Below are positions 43,647 through 55,791 of a stretch of 64,000 bases of DNA, piece after piece. How positions within the stretch are numbered: the stretch's first letter is position 1; each line of letters begins with the position of its first letter. A program made the position numbers and the translations under genes. The stretch is from Arthrobacter sp. SLBN-122 (GTDB taxonomy: Bacteria; Actinomycetota; Actinomycetes; Actinomycetales; Micrococcaceae). The notes below the pieces were generated by a model that was given only the letters and a program-made list of their open reading frames with translations, was not told where the DNA came from and did not search any database. The DNA lies in assembly GCF_006715165.1 (NCBI RefSeq), contig NZ_VFMS01000001.1, positions 2,356,001 through 2,420,000 on the forward strand, given 5' to 3'.

Positions 43647-44783
43647 TTACTTTTGGCGCTTGTAGAACGGGAGGTTGACGACTTCGAAGCGCTCGGGCTT
43701 GCCGCGGAGGTCGATGTCCAGGACGGTGCCGGCTTCAGCGAATTCGACGTCGACGTAGGCCATGGCAACGGGGTAGCCGAGGGTGGGGGAGGGCTGGCCG
43801 GAGGTCACTTCGCCCACCAGGCTGCCATCCTTGAGGACGGGGTAGTGGGCACGTGCGGCGCGGCGGCCGGTGCCCTTGAGGCCCACCAGCTTCTGCCCGA
43901 TGGTTGAACCGACTCCGGCAGCCCTGATGGCGGCCAGTGCTTCCCTGCCCACGAAGTCGCTCTCCTTTGCCAGCGACACCACGGGGCCCAAACCGGCAGC
44001 GTAGGCGTTGACGTGGCGGGAGAGCTCGTTGCCGTAGAGCGGCATGCCTGCCTCGAGGCGGAGGGAGTCGCGGCAAGCCAGTCCGGCGGGGACCAGGCCG
44101 GAGCCGTCGCCGGCTTCAAGCAGTGCTTCCCACAGGGCGGGTGCGTCCACGTTGGGAACGTAGATTTCGAAGCCGTCCTCGCCCGTGTAGCCGGTCCGCG
44201 CCACGAGCAGGTCCTGCCCGTTAAGTTCCACCTCGACGGCGGCGTAGTACTTCAACTCCCGGACCAGTGCGTGCTGTTCGGCCGCGACCAGCTTCAGGAG
44301 GATCGCCTCGGAATTCGGTCCCTGCACGGCAATAAGCGAGGTCTCAGCGGAGGCGTCCTGCACAGTGACGTCGAAGTTGGCGGAGCGCTCCAGGAGTTCC
44401 TTCGCCACAACAGCCGCGTTGCCAGCGTTGGGAACCACCAGGAAGACGTCGGTGCCATCCTGTGCGGCGGGGCGGCGGTAGGTGATGAGGTCATCGATGA
44501 TGCCGCCGTCGGCGTCGCAGATCAGCGAGTATTTCGCTTTTCCGATCGCCACCGCTGACAGTTTGCCGGCCAAGGCATAGTCCAGGAACGCGGCGGCATC
44601 GGGCCCGGTCACCCAGACCTCACCCATGTGGGAAAGGTCGAACAGGCCGGCCGCGCTGCGCACGGCATGGTGTTCGGCCAGCTCCGAGCTGTACTTGAGC
44701 GGCATCTGCCACCCGCCGAAGTCGGTGAAGGAGGCTCCGGCCTTCTTGTGCTGCTCAAAGAGAGCGGTGTAATTCTCAGTCAT
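43647..44783 (-). CDS. gcvT: Glycine cleavage system aminomethyltransferase (T protein)
   Basis: A 378-residue folate enzyme that moves the methylene group from lipoyl-GcvH to tetrahydrofolate and releases ammonia. SFTDFGGWQMPLKYSS, FDLSHMGEVWV (folate and catalytic aspartate region), ARTGYTGEDGFEIYV and CRDSLRLEAGMPLYGNE are diagnostic. It starts 9 bp after the gcvP stop, with AAGGA before the ATG. Confidence 0.96.
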   Translation of the reverse strand: MTENYTALFEQHKKAGASFTDFGGWQMPLKYSSELAEHHAVRSAAGLFDLSHMGEVWVTGPDAAAFLDYALAGKLSAVAIGKAKYSLICDADGGIIDDLITYRRPAAQDGTDVFLVVPNAGNAAVVAKELLERSANFDVTVQDASAETSLIAVQGPNSEAILLKLVAAEQHALVRELKYYAAVEVELNGQDLLVARTGYTGEDGFEIYVPNVDAPALWEALLEAGDGSGLVPAGLACRDSLRLEAGMPLYGNELSRHVNAYAAGLGPVVSLAKESDFVGREALAAIRAAGVGSTIGQKLVGLKGTGRRAARAHYPVLKDGSLVGEVTSGQPSPTLGYPVAMAYVDVEFAEAGTVLDIDLRGKPERFEVVNLPFYKRQK

Positions 44784-44792
44784 TGGAAGTCC

Positions 44793-47666
<2,874 letters not shown>

Positions 47667-47716
47667 GAGGAACTCCAGTTCTGGCCGGCCGAAGGTGGCA
47701 CGGCGTGGGATGGGTT

Positions 47717-47918
47717 CCTCCCCGCTCTGTATTGGACCTGAGAGATTCCGCGTTGCCTGCTCTTGGCAGGGGGCCGCTTGCACCGTCGGTGAACCAGGCA
47801 GAAGCCCGGTTGCTTTCCAGAGTCGCCTCGCCATGACGGTACGTGGGCCTGAGAGATTCCTGGGGAGGATTTGCTCCTACGGCGCCTGCCCGGTGTTTCG
47901 CGGGAGGACTCTCCCGTC
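47717..47918 (-). promoter_or_regulatory. Tandem glycine riboswitch controlling gcvP
   Basis: Two consecutive aptamers on the minus strand. The first opens with GACGGGAGAGTCCTCCCG, then GCCGTAGGAGCAAA and ATCTCTCAGGCCCACGTACC; a linker GACTCTGGAAAGCA leads to the second, with CCGACGGTGCAAGCGG and ATCTCTCAGGTCCAATACAG, ending at GAGCGGGGAGG. These are the conserved glycine-aptamer features found before gcv operons of Actinobacteria, where glycine usually turns expression on. The ATG lies 50 nt after the last conserved base. Confidence 0.93.
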
Positions 47919-47960
47919 ACAGCTCGAAAGGCTTATTAAAATGTGGGTGATTCGGCTCAC

Positions 47961-47989
47961 AAGGTATCGGGATTAGCTGCCGGTGGCAA
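47961..47989 (-). promoter_or_regulatory. Putative promoter of the gcv operon
   Basis: -35 TTGCCA (47989-47984) and -10 TACCTT (47966-47961) with a 17-bp spacer, about 43 bp upstream of the riboswitch 5' end on the minus strand. Confidence 0.5.
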
Positions 47990-48061
47990 ATCGGACGGCT
48001 GCCACAGGCGGATGCATCCGGCCCGTGACGCCCTTCTGTCCCGCTTGTGTCGGAGCAGGTT

Positions 48062-48090
48062 TGACTTTCGATGGTGACGGACACCACACT
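48062..48090 (+). promoter_or_regulatory. Putative promoter of the permease leader
   Basis: -35 TTGACT (48062-48067) and a weak -10 CACACT about 18 bp on, roughly 130 bp upstream of the plus-strand riboswitch. The hexamers are only moderately good. Confidence 0.3.
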
Positions 48091-48221
48091 GAACCCCGGG
48101 ATTGGCACCGCCGGTGGCCGGCTCAACGTATCCGGAGCGGCCCACCAGCCGGCGTCCATCCCAATGCATGACCCGCCGCGGCCCCCAGGGCTGCGGCTTC
48201 CAACTGAACACGCCTTCGACC

Positions 48222-48410
48222 TGCGGCGGGAGAGCCCTGCCCGGTACATTCAGCAGGCGCCGTAGGAGCAAACCCTCCCCAGGAAACTCTCAGGCCCACG
48301 TACCGCCGCGGACAGGCAACTCTGGAAAGCAGCCAGGCAAGTCCTGGCTCACCGACGGTGCAAGCGGCATGGGCTGCGGAAACTCTCAGGTTCACTACAG
48401 AGCGGGGAGG
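48222..48410 (+). promoter_or_regulatory. Tandem glycine riboswitch controlling the amino-acid permease
   Basis: Two aptamers with the same order of conserved blocks as the gcvP leader: GGCGGGAGAGCCC, GCCGTAGGAGCAAACCC, AACTCTCAGGCCCACGTACC, the linker CAACTCTGGAAAGCAG, then CCGACGGTGCAAGCGGC, AACTCTCAGGTTCACTACAG and the end GAGCGGGGAGG. The start codon at 48461 lies 50 nt downstream, as in gcvP. It makes expression of the permease depend on glycine. Confidence 0.92.
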
Positions 48411-48460
48411 AATCAAATCTTTTGCGGTACCCAAGTGCCGCTTTATCGATGGAGTTCCTC

Positions 48461-50002
48461 ATGGCGATTCATCCCCCCACGTCCAACGGCGAACCTGCGC
48501 GCAACGAAGCCGTAAACACGCCCGCCCGCAGCGAGCCACCCCACCTTGAACGGCAGCTCAGCAACCGCCACATCCAGCTCATCGCCATCGGCGGAGCGAT
48601 CGGCACCGGCCTCTTCATGGGCTCCGGCAAGACCATCTCCGCCGCCGGCCCCTCCGTGATCTTCGTGTACATGATCATCGGCTTCATGCTCTTCTTCGTC
48701 ATGCGGGCCATGGGCGAACTGCTGTTGAGCAACCTGAACTACAAGTCCTTCAGTGACTTTGCCGCCGACCTCCTGGGGCCGTGGGCCGGCTTCTTCACCG
48801 GCTGGACCTACTGGTTCTGCTGGGTGATCACCGGAATCGCGGACGTGATCGCGATTGCCGGCTACTCCAAGGAGCTCTGGCCGGGGCTTCCGCTGTGGAT
48901 CCCGGGCCTGGCCACGGTGGGCATCCTGCTCCTGCTGAACCTCGCCACTGTCAAGGCTTTCGGCGAGACCGAGTTCTGGTTCGCCCTCATCAAGATCATC
49001 GCCATCGCTGCCCTCATCATCGTGGGCCTCTTCATGATTTTCACCGGGTTCCAGAGCGACGCGGGCACGGCAAGCTTCACCAACCTGTGGAGCCATGGCG
49101 GGTTCTTCCCCAACGAGTTCATGGGCTTCGTGGCCGGATTCCAGATCGCCGTGTTCGCCTTCGTGGGCATTGAGCTGGTGGGCACCACGGCAGCCGAGGC
49201 CAAGAACCCCGAGCGCACGCTGCCCAAGGCCATCAACGCCATCCCTGTCCGCGTGCTGCTGTTCTACGTCGGCGCGCTGGTCATCCTGATGGCGGTCACC
49301 CCGTGGACCCAGTTCGCCGCGGGCCACAGCCCCTTCATCGGCATGTTCTCCCTGGCCGGCCTCGGCGCCGCGGCCACAGTGGTCAACCTGGTGGTCCTCA
49401 CCTCGGCCATGTCCTCCGCGAACTCCGGCATCTACTCCACCTCCCGCATGGTCTTCGGACTGGCCCAGGAAGGCGACGCCCCCGGCATGTTCGGCCGCCT
49501 GTCCACGAGGAAGGTGCCCAGCAACGCGCTGTTCCTGTCCTGCGTCCTGCTGCTGTCCGGCGTCGTACTCATGTATGCCGGCCAGGACGTTGGCAAGGCC
49601 TTCGAAATGGTGACCACCGTGTCCGCCGTCTGCTTCGTCTTCGTCTGGTCGATCATCCTGGCCAGCTACATCTCCTTCCGCCGCCGCCGGCCGCATCTGC
49701 ACGCGGCGTCCAAGTTCAAGATGCCCGGTGGCATCCCCGCCGTGTGGGTGGTTTACGTGTTCTTCGCCTTCGTCCTGTGGGCCCTGACCACCCAGCCCGA
49801 CACCCTCGTTGCACTGCTGGTGACCCCCATCTGGTTTGTCGTCCTTGGCGTGGCGTGGGCCATCCTGCGGCGCCGTCCCGCCCACCTGGCCCGCTTCGAG
49901 GTCTTCCAGGCTGAACTTCGGGCCGACCAGGCTGCCGCCGGGCACAACGGCGGCGTGGATTCCGGCGCGGCAGGGCATGATGTCCAGGAGGCCAGGAAGT
50001 AA
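48461..50002 (+). CDS. Amino acid permease, D-serine/D-alanine/glycine (CycA)-like APC family
   Basis: A 513-residue APC-superfamily transporter with 12 predicted helices. HLERQLSNRHIQLIAIGGAI and GTGLFMGSGKTISAAGPSV form the family start, FVGIELVGTTAAEAKNPER is the helix 6-8 signature, and SANSGIYSTSRMVFGLAQEG follows. CycA-type proteins import glycine, D-alanine and D-serine with protons. The ATG at 48461 has GGAG 6 nt upstream; the long leader before it carries a tandem glycine riboswitch, which supports glycine as the cargo. The C-terminal tail is acidic/neutral and disordered-looking. Confidence 0.9.
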   Translation: MAIHPPTSNGEPARNEAVNTPARSEPPHLERQLSNRHIQLIAIGGAIGTGLFMGSGKTISAAGPSVIFVYMIIGFMLFFVMRAMGELLLSNLNYKSFSDFAADLLGPWAGFFTGWTYWFCWVITGIADVIAIAGYSKELWPGLPLWIPGLATVGILLLLNLATVKAFGETEFWFALIKIIAIAALIIVGLFMIFTGFQSDAGTASFTNLWSHGGFFPNEFMGFVAGFQIAVFAFVGIELVGTTAAEAKNPERTLPKAINAIPVRVLLFYVGALVILMAVTPWTQFAAGHSPFIGMFSLAGLGAAATVVNLVVLTSAMSSANSGIYSTSRMVFGLAQEGDAPGMFGRLSTRKVPSNALFLSCVLLLSGVVLMYAGQDVGKAFEMVTTVSAVCFVFVWSIILASYISFRRRRPHLHAASKFKMPGGIPAVWVVYVFFAFVLWALTTQPDTLVALLVTPIWFVVLGVAWAILRRRPAHLARFEVFQAELRADQAAAGHNGGVDSGAAGHDVQEARK

Positions 50003-50177
50003 CGGCCGTCGGCGGGTTGCGGCGCAGGCGCTTGGCTTCAGTTGCCGAATCCTGCCGCCGCAGCCCGCCAGTCGTGAGCTGCAGACCGAAAAGTTCAGCA
50101 TGCTTAGTGTTTGTCCACATAGGATGGAAAGAGCACGGCAGCCTACCCGCTGCAGGTCGATTTGAATGAAGGTGACC

Positions 50178-50978
50178 ATGGCCCGGCGCAGCAACCCCGC
50201 AGTACGTATCGCACAGGAAACCGCCCACAGTGCAATGTTCGATTCCGAGGGCAAGCCAAAGCCCGGGGTCCACAACATGCTCCTGAAGGCGGTACAGATT
50301 CAGCGGCCCCTGGTGGTTGGCTACATCCGCCGGCTCCAGAAGAAGCATCCACGGGCCACCGCTGCCCAGCTGGCGGACATCGCAGAGCGCGACTACCTGC
50401 GTGCGGTCGCCGGCGGGGGTGCCTTGGTGGGTGCAACCGCCGTCGTCCCCGGTGTTGGAACCGTGGCGTCGCTGGGACTTTCCGCCGCCGCCACCGTCGG
50501 TTTCCTGGAAGCAACGGCCCTCTACGCCACCTCGCTGGCTGAACTCCACGGCATTCGCCTCACCAATCCGGAGAAGGCCGGCACCATGGTCATGGCCATC
50601 ATGCTTGGCGAGGAGGGGACCGCCCTGCTGGGCACGCTCAGCGGCCAGGCATCCGGCGGCCCCAACAACACGTGGGGCAATGCACTCTCGAAGTCCATGG
50701 TGGTGCCCGGGTTCGGCAGCGTCCGGAAGCGGATCCAGCATGCCTTCCTCAAAAACCTGCTTAAGCGCCAGGGAACTGCGCTGTTCGGCAGGGCCCTCCC
50801 GTTCGGAATAGGTGCCGTGGTGGGTGGAGCCGGTAACCTCGTGATGGGCCGTGCGGTGGCCAAGAATGCCCGGGAAGCGTTCGGGCCAATGCCGGACACC
50901 ATTCCCGGGGAGCTGACTGCCGCCGCCGGGCCGGACAACCTGACGCTGGAAGGCAACACATTTGGATCTCAACGCTGA
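50178..50978 (+). CDS. Unrecognised protein with glycine-rich hydrophobic segments (EcsC-like pattern)
   Basis: A 266-residue protein. After a basic N-terminus (MARRSNPAVR) come a helical part LLKAVQIQRPLVVGYIRRLQKKHP, then glycine-rich hydrophobic stretches: AVAGGGALVGATAVVPGVGT with SLGLSAAATVGFLEATALY, and FGRALPFGIGAVVGGAGNLVMG with GRAVAKNAREAFGP. The latter resemble EcsC-type lipid-facing segments, but I cannot assign the family firmly. The ATG at 50178 has GAAGG upstream; 50166 is an alternative. The last 17 bp overlap the start of pxpA, so the two are translationally coupled. Confidence 0.7.
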   Translation: MARRSNPAVRIAQETAHSAMFDSEGKPKPGVHNMLLKAVQIQRPLVVGYIRRLQKKHPRATAAQLADIAERDYLRAVAGGGALVGATAVVPGVGTVASLGLSAAATVGFLEATALYATSLAELHGIRLTNPEKAGTMVMAIMLGEEGTALLGTLSGQASGGPNNTWGNALSKSMVVPGFGSVRKRIQHAFLKNLLKRQGTALFGRALPFGIGAVVGGAGNLVMGRAVAKNAREAFGPMPDTIPGELTAAAGPDNLTLEGNTFGSQR

Positions 50979-51711
50979 CGTAGGCCAATCATTCGGCCCC
51001 TGGACCACCGGCGGTGATCCGGCGATGTTCCAGCTGGCCACCAGCGTCAACGTAGCCTGTGGCCTCCACGCTGGCGACCCCGTCACCATGCTGGACAGCT
51101 GCAGGGCGGCATACGAACTTGATGTCACCGTCGGTGCGCACCTGGGCTACCGGGACCTGGCCGGCTATGGGCAGCGCTCGCTGGGGATGAGCTTCGATGA
51201 ACTTTTCGGCGACGTGCTGTACCAGCTGGGGGCGCTCGACGGCGTCGCGCACGCCGTGGGTGCCTCCGTGGACTACGTGAAGCTGCACGGAGCGCTGTAC
51301 GGCACCACAATTCATGACGCCGAGCAGGCCTCCGCCGTAGTCGCGGCGGTAAACGCTTACGATCCAGGCCTCCCGTTCCTGGGCCTCCCGGGCTCGGAGC
51401 TCCTGAAGCAGGCCAAGGAAGCAGGGCACCCGGTATTCGTCGAGGCCTTCGCGGACCGCGCCTACCTCGCCGATGGCACCGTGGTGCCGCTCTCCGAGGA
51501 AAATGCAGTCCTTCACGACGTCGATGCAGTGGTTGAGCGGGCTATCCGCCTGGCCACGCAAGGCGAAGTGGTGGCTGCGGACGGCACGGTGGTAGCGCTC
51601 CGGCCCGGCTCACTGCGTCTTCAGGGCGGGAGCCCCGCGGCGGTAGAGATGGCGGCCAGGATCAGGGCAGGACTCGAAGCTTGCGGCGTAGGACTGGAGT
51701 CTTTCGCATAG
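50962..51711 (+). CDS. pxpA: LamB/YcsF family protein, 5-oxoprolinase subunit A-like
   Basis: A 249-residue LamB/YcsF protein: DLNADVGQSFGPW, SVNVACGLHAGDPVTM, VGAHLGYRDLAGYGQRS, VKLHGALYG and FVEAFADRAY cover the family core. PxpA opens 5-oxoproline (pyroglutamate) together with PxpB and PxpC, neither of which is next to it here. The start is a TTG at 50962 with GGAAGG upstream, inside the end of the preceding gene. Cytoplasmic. It may act with distant pxpBC genes or have another role. Confidence 0.85.
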   Translation: MDLNADVGQSFGPWTTGGDPAMFQLATSVNVACGLHAGDPVTMLDSCRAAYELDVTVGAHLGYRDLAGYGQRSLGMSFDELFGDVLYQLGALDGVAHAVGASVDYVKLHGALYGTTIHDAEQASAVVAAVNAYDPGLPFLGLPGSELLKQAKEAGHPVFVEAFADRAYLADGTVVPLSEENAVLHDVDAVVERAIRLATQGEVVAADGTVVALRPGSLRLQGGSPAAVEMAARIRAGLEACGVGLESFA

Positions 51712-51760
51712 AGGCCTGGACTCCTTCGCGTAAGGGCTAGCGCACGAGCACAGGCCAGCC

Positions 51761-53395
51761 TCAGCCGGACAGTACGAATGGTTTGGTGAAGAACTCCGCC
51801 CAAACCGGATCCTCCGGCGAGAGGTCGTTGAGGTCTATGAGTTGGTCGTCGTCTGGTTCCCACTGCGGAAGGTCTTCAGGGCTGGCATCCAAGCACAGGC
51901 GTTCACCCGGCATGAGCCATTGCGGCCACTGGGTCGGGTTGGGGTCGGGGTGTTCGGGTTTGTAGTGGCGGCCTGTTGGTGAGGTCCAGCCGGGCGGTGA
52001 GTTTTCCGTTGCGGCGTCCGGGACCCATGGCCGGGCGTGCTTGAGCCGGTGGTGTTTTGGGCAGAGTTGTCCCAGGTTCCGGACGTCTGTTCTGCCGCCG
52101 TGTTTCCAGGCGGTGAGGTGGTCGGTGTCATTGTCCGGGGTGCGGTTGCTGCAGCCGGGGAAGGTGCATTTTCCGTCGCGCATCCGGATCCACTGTTTGA
52201 TGGTTTCCGTGAGCCGGTAGCGGGTGCGGCCGATCTCCAGCGGGGCCCCGTCGCGGGGGTCGACCAGGACCCGGTAGAACGATTCCGCCCCGTCCGTGAC
52301 GAGTTTGCGTGCCATCGATGCCGGGATGGGGCCGTGGCCGTCCAGCTCTGCGGGTTCGTCCGTGACACTGAGCAGGGAGAACACTGGCACCATGACCAGG
52401 ACGTCGGCCCGCGGGGTGGGGACTCGTCCAACATCACTATTGCTCCCCGCAGCGCTCCCGGTACCGGAAACGCTGCCTGCGCCTGTTCCCGCAGCATCAC
52501 CCGTCCTCCCGGCCGCCTCACCCGCAGCAGCCTCACGCGCAGGCGTTCCGGTCCCGAGGAGCAGGGATGCTGCGATGTCTGGGCGGAGCTGGGTGAGGGT
52601 GCGGGGTTCGTTGGGGCCTTGGAGGCCGCGGGCGGTGGCGGTGGTGCGGTTCCAGATCGCCGAGGCGGTGTCGCCGGGGAGGCGGAGCGCGATCCAGGCC
52701 ATGCCGTCGCGGTCCGGGGTGTATTCCATCCGCCGGTCCGCGACGCCTTTGGCGTGGCGCTTCTGCAGGCTTTCGGGGTGGTGGCGTTCGCGCCACGTGC
52801 GGACTTTGACCCGGAATCGCGATGGCACGAGTTCACCGGGGGCGGCCCCGCGGGCCGGCTTGGAGGCGTCGGGGTCGAAGAAGTGCGCCACCAGGGCGGC
52901 GGCGCCGTCGGGGGTGAGGCCTTCGGTTTCGTCGGCAACAATCCTGGCGTGCTGCCAGGACAGGGCCCCGGCGGCCAAAGCGTCCATCACCGGCGGCAGG
53001 GAACAGGCCCGCCGGGACTGCTCCACGAACGCCCCGGCCGCGCCTGAGCTGATGGTCAGAACCCCGGCGATCTCCTCCACCGCTGACATCTCCGCATAGG
53101 TGCATTCGTGCATCGGCGCGTCGGGGGCAAGCATTGCGTGCTGGATCTCAACGGCCTCGGCAACATCAACGGCCTTGACCGCGGCGAGCTGCGCCTCCAG
53201 CCGCTTCACCACCTCCAGCCGGGTCAGCCGGAGCTCGTACCGCCGCTGCAACACATCCACATCAGCCCCAATACCAACCCCGGCAGCCAGGAAATTATCC
53301 TCACAGTCCAGCGCATCGAGGGCAGCAACAGAGGAGTGAACCCCCTCCAAAACCACCCCGCCACCGCTGCTGATTTCCATACGAACATCATCCAT
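51761..53395 (-). CDS. DUF222 / HNH endonuclease-signature protein (13E12 type)
   Basis: A 544-residue protein of the family common in many copies in Actinobacteria. The N-terminal DUF222 part spans about residues 30-360 (RLEVVKRLEAQLAAVKAVDVAE, SWQHARIVADETEGL), an Ala/Gly/Ser-rich linker lies near 280-315, and the C-terminal HNH motif reads CTFPGCSNRTPDNDTDHLTAWKHGG in part, followed by LCPKHHRLKHARPW. DHLTAWKHGG, N and HH give a full HNH metal site. Whether it cuts DNA in vivo is unknown. Starts at 53395 or 53380 are possible. Confidence 0.85.
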   Translation of the reverse strand: MDDVRMEISSGGGVVLEGVHSSVAALDALDCEDNFLAAGVGIGADVDVLQRRYELRLTRLEVVKRLEAQLAAVKAVDVAEAVEIQHAMLAPDAPMHECTYAEMSAVEEIAGVLTISSGAAGAFVEQSRRACSLPPVMDALAAGALSWQHARIVADETEGLTPDGAAALVAHFFDPDASKPARGAAPGELVPSRFRVKVRTWRERHHPESLQKRHAKGVADRRMEYTPDRDGMAWIALRLPGDTASAIWNRTTATARGLQGPNEPRTLTQLRPDIAASLLLGTGTPAREAAAGEAAGRTGDAAGTGAGSVSGTGSAAGSNSDVGRVPTPRADVLVMVPVFSLLSVTDEPAELDGHGPIPASMARKLVTDGAESFYRVLVDPRDGAPLEIGRTRYRLTETIKQWIRMRDGKCTFPGCSNRTPDNDTDHLTAWKHGGRTDVRNLGQLCPKHHRLKHARPWVPDAATENSPPGWTSPTGRHYKPEHPDPNPTQWPQWLMPGERLCLDASPEDLPQWEPDDDQLIDLNDLSPEDPVWAEFFTKPFVLSG

Positions 53396-53473
53396 CGAGG
53401 CACTGACATTCGAAGCGGCGGCTAACGTTCCTGAGTCACACCGCTGGACCGAGACCGCTCATCGCGAAGGGAT

Positions 53474-54835
53474 TTACCCAAAGACCAGGTGCGCCACCGT
53501 GAAGATCGCCAGGCCGGCCAGCGACCCCACCACGGTGCCGTTGATGCGGATGAACTGCAGGTCCTTGCCTACCTGGAGCTCGATTTTCTGGGACGTTTCT
53601 TCGGCATCCCAGCGTGCCACGGTGTCCGTGATGACCCCGGCGATGTCCGAACGGTAGGTCCGGACCAGGTACCCAGCAGCGTCGCCGATCCAGGCGTTGA
53701 CCTTCCCGGCCAGTTCCGGGTCCTCAACCAGCCGCGACCCGAAATCGCGCACCGCTGCCTTGAATTTGATGGTGAGTTCGCTGTCCGGATCGTCTACGGC
53801 GCCCAGCAGGGCGTTCTTGACCGTGCCCCACGTGCGGGAGGCGAGTTCACGGACCTCCGGGTCACCCAGGACCTGTGCCTTGATGTCTTCGGCGCGCGCA
53901 ATCATCGCGGGATCATGCTGGAGGTCCTGGGCCAGGTCGTTGAGGTACTTGTCGATCGACTGCCGCACCTGGTGCCGGGGGTCAGCCTGGACGGCCCGCA
54001 CAAACTTCAGGATCTCGATATAGACCTTGTCGCCCACCAGCCCGTCCACGAACTGCGGAACCCAGGTGGGGGAGCGGTCAGACACCAGGTGGGTGACCGT
54101 GTCGTGGTTGTCGTCCACCCAGTCCGCTGCCCGGTCCACCAGCAGGTCCACCAGAGTGTGGTGATGCCCGTCATGGAAGATGCGCTCCGCAAGCCTTCCC
54201 ACCGGAGGTCCCCACGGCGGTGTGAGCAGGTGCTTGCGCACCATGCCCTCGATAACGGCCTGGACGTCGTCGTCATTCAACACCTTGAAAGCACCGCGGA
54301 TGACGGCAGCGCCCTCCTTGGCCACCCGGTCCGCACCGCCGGGGGCGGCCAGCCATTCACCTGCCCGGCGTGCAATGTTGACGCTCGCCAGCTTGTCCTG
54401 GACTACCTGCTCAGAGAGGAAATTGGTCTCCACGAACTCGCCCAGCGAGGCGCCGATCTGGTCCTTCCGGCGGGGGATGATGGCGGTGTGGGGGATCTTG
54501 ATGCCCATCGGGTACTTGAACAGGGCCGTCACGGCGAACCAGTCTGCCAGTGCACCCACCATGCCGCCCTCGGCCGCCGCACGCACGTACTGCAGCCACG
54601 GATATTCCTTCTGCAGCGCGAACGCAAAGACAAAGACCACGGCCATGGCAATCAGCAGGCTCAGCGCCAGCAGCTTCATCTTCCGCAGCGCTGCCGCCTT
54701 TTCGGCGTCGCCGGCACCGGGTTGGCGGCGTACGACGGCGCCTGCCGCCTGGGTGCCCGGCCGCACCTGCTGCGGGGTTTCGGTGGGGGATTCCTGCGTG
54801 GTTGGCCCAGTAGTTGCCTCAGAGTTCACCTGCAT
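53474..54835 (-). CDS. DUF445 domain membrane protein
   Basis: A 453-residue DUF445 protein. A hydrophilic N-terminus (about 1-48) precedes one membrane helix (MKLLALSLLIAMAVVFVFAF) and the signature AAAEGGMVGALADWFAVTALFKYPMG with IPHTAIIPRRKDQIG; the bulk is a long helical region and the C-terminus is a second membrane helix (VVGSLAGLAIFTVAHLVFG). Function unknown; members sit in the envelope. Convergent on nothing: it is divergent from the GDPD gene, 49 bp apart. Confidence 0.88.
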   Translation of the reverse strand: MQVNSEATTGPTTQESPTETPQQVRPGTQAAGAVVRRQPGAGDAEKAAALRKMKLLALSLLIAMAVVFVFAFALQKEYPWLQYVRAAAEGGMVGALADWFAVTALFKYPMGIKIPHTAIIPRRKDQIGASLGEFVETNFLSEQVVQDKLASVNIARRAGEWLAAPGGADRVAKEGAAVIRGAFKVLNDDDVQAVIEGMVRKHLLTPPWGPPVGRLAERIFHDGHHHTLVDLLVDRAADWVDDNHDTVTHLVSDRSPTWVPQFVDGLVGDKVYIEILKFVRAVQADPRHQVRQSIDKYLNDLAQDLQHDPAMIARAEDIKAQVLGDPEVRELASRTWGTVKNALLGAVDDPDSELTIKFKAAVRDFGSRLVEDPELAGKVNAWIGDAAGYLVRTYRSDIAGVITDTVARWDAEETSQKIELQVGKDLQFIRINGTVVGSLAGLAIFTVAHLVFG

Positions 54836-54884
54836 GTGCCAAGCCTAGCCCCGAAGGCGGGGGCCGGTCGGCTACCGTGTGTCC

Positions 54885-55784
54885 ATGACAACTGACGAGT
54901 CAGTGCCGCACCGGCCGCTGGTCTTTGCCCACCGTGGTTCGAGCGGCGCCTACGCCGAACACACCAGAGCCGCTTACTTGCAGGCTTTGGCTGACGGCGC
55001 CGACGGGGTTGAATGCGATGTGCACCTCACCCGGGACCAGCACGTGGTCCTGCTCCACGACGCCAACCTGGACCGCACCTCGGACGGGACGGGCCCGGTG
55101 GCCGAACGGACCCTGCGCGAGCTGCACCAGCTGGATTTCTCCTCCTGGAAGGGTGTCCGCATCCCCGAAGCGTACGGGGCGCGTTCAGAGCAGCTCCTCA
55201 CCCTCCCGGAACTGCTGGACATCCTCAGGGGTGCGGGCCGTCCGGTACAACTCGCCATCGAGCTCAAGCATCCCAGCGCCTACCAGCTCAAACTTGAGGA
55301 CCGCGTGCTGGAGGTGCTCCGCAGCGAGGGCTGGAACCCGCAAAGCTCCACCGTGGACAACGTGGCCGTGACCTTCATGAGTTTCAGCCCGGATTCGGTC
55401 CGCCATCTGCTCCGCTCCGTGCCACCCCAGTACATTTGCCAGCTGGTGGACGATCTCACCATCCACGAGATCCGCGGCGGACTGGGCGTGGGGCCAATTG
55501 CCGGCGGCGCCATCGCCAACTTCATGAAGGCCACGCAGATGGAGGGCGAGCGGATCCTGGATGACCGGGAGGTGGGCATGGCCGGCCCCGGGATCGACTA
55601 CGTCAGGGAGCGGCCCGCCACCGTGCGCCGCTGGCTGGACTCCGGCCGGCGTTTCCGTGTGTGGACCGTGGACAGCCCGGAGGACGTGGCGCTCTGCCAG
55701 GAACTGGGCATCCACGAGATCACCACCAACGTGCCGGGCCGTGTCCTGGACCAGCTCCACGCGGCCTCGACCCAGGGAAAGTAG
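54885..55784 (+). CDS. Glycerophosphodiester phosphodiesterase
   Basis: A 299-residue GDPD-family TIM barrel that would split glycerophosphodiesters into glycerol 3-phosphate and an alcohol. FAHRGSSGAYAEHTRAAY, DGVECDVHLTRDQHVVLLHD and IELKHPS supply the catalytic histidines and calcium ligands. No signal peptide, so it is cytoplasmic (UgpQ type). TACCGT lies exactly six bases before the ATG, which marks a leaderless start. The CoA-transferase gene begins 7 bp after its stop. Confidence 0.92.
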   Translation: MTTDESVPHRPLVFAHRGSSGAYAEHTRAAYLQALADGADGVECDVHLTRDQHVVLLHDANLDRTSDGTGPVAERTLRELHQLDFSSWKGVRIPEAYGARSEQLLTLPELLDILRGAGRPVQLAIELKHPSAYQLKLEDRVLEVLRSEGWNPQSSTVDNVAVTFMSFSPDSVRHLLRSVPPQYICQLVDDLTIHEIRGGLGVGPIAGGAIANFMKATQMEGERILDDREVGMAGPGIDYVRERPATVRRWLDSGRRFRVWTVDSPEDVALCQELGIHEITTNVPGRVLDQLHAASTQGK

Positions 55785-55791
55785 CGCGGAG

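Noticed and set aside
48443-50278. A 611-codon minus-strand frame opposite the permease gene
   Set aside because: Antisense shadow of the CycA-like permease; strongly biased composition, no domain.
51761-53395. The HNH/DUF222 protein as evidence for a homing or mobile element
   Set aside because: No terminal repeats, integrase or disrupted host gene nearby; this family is present in many stable chromosomal copies in Actinobacteria.
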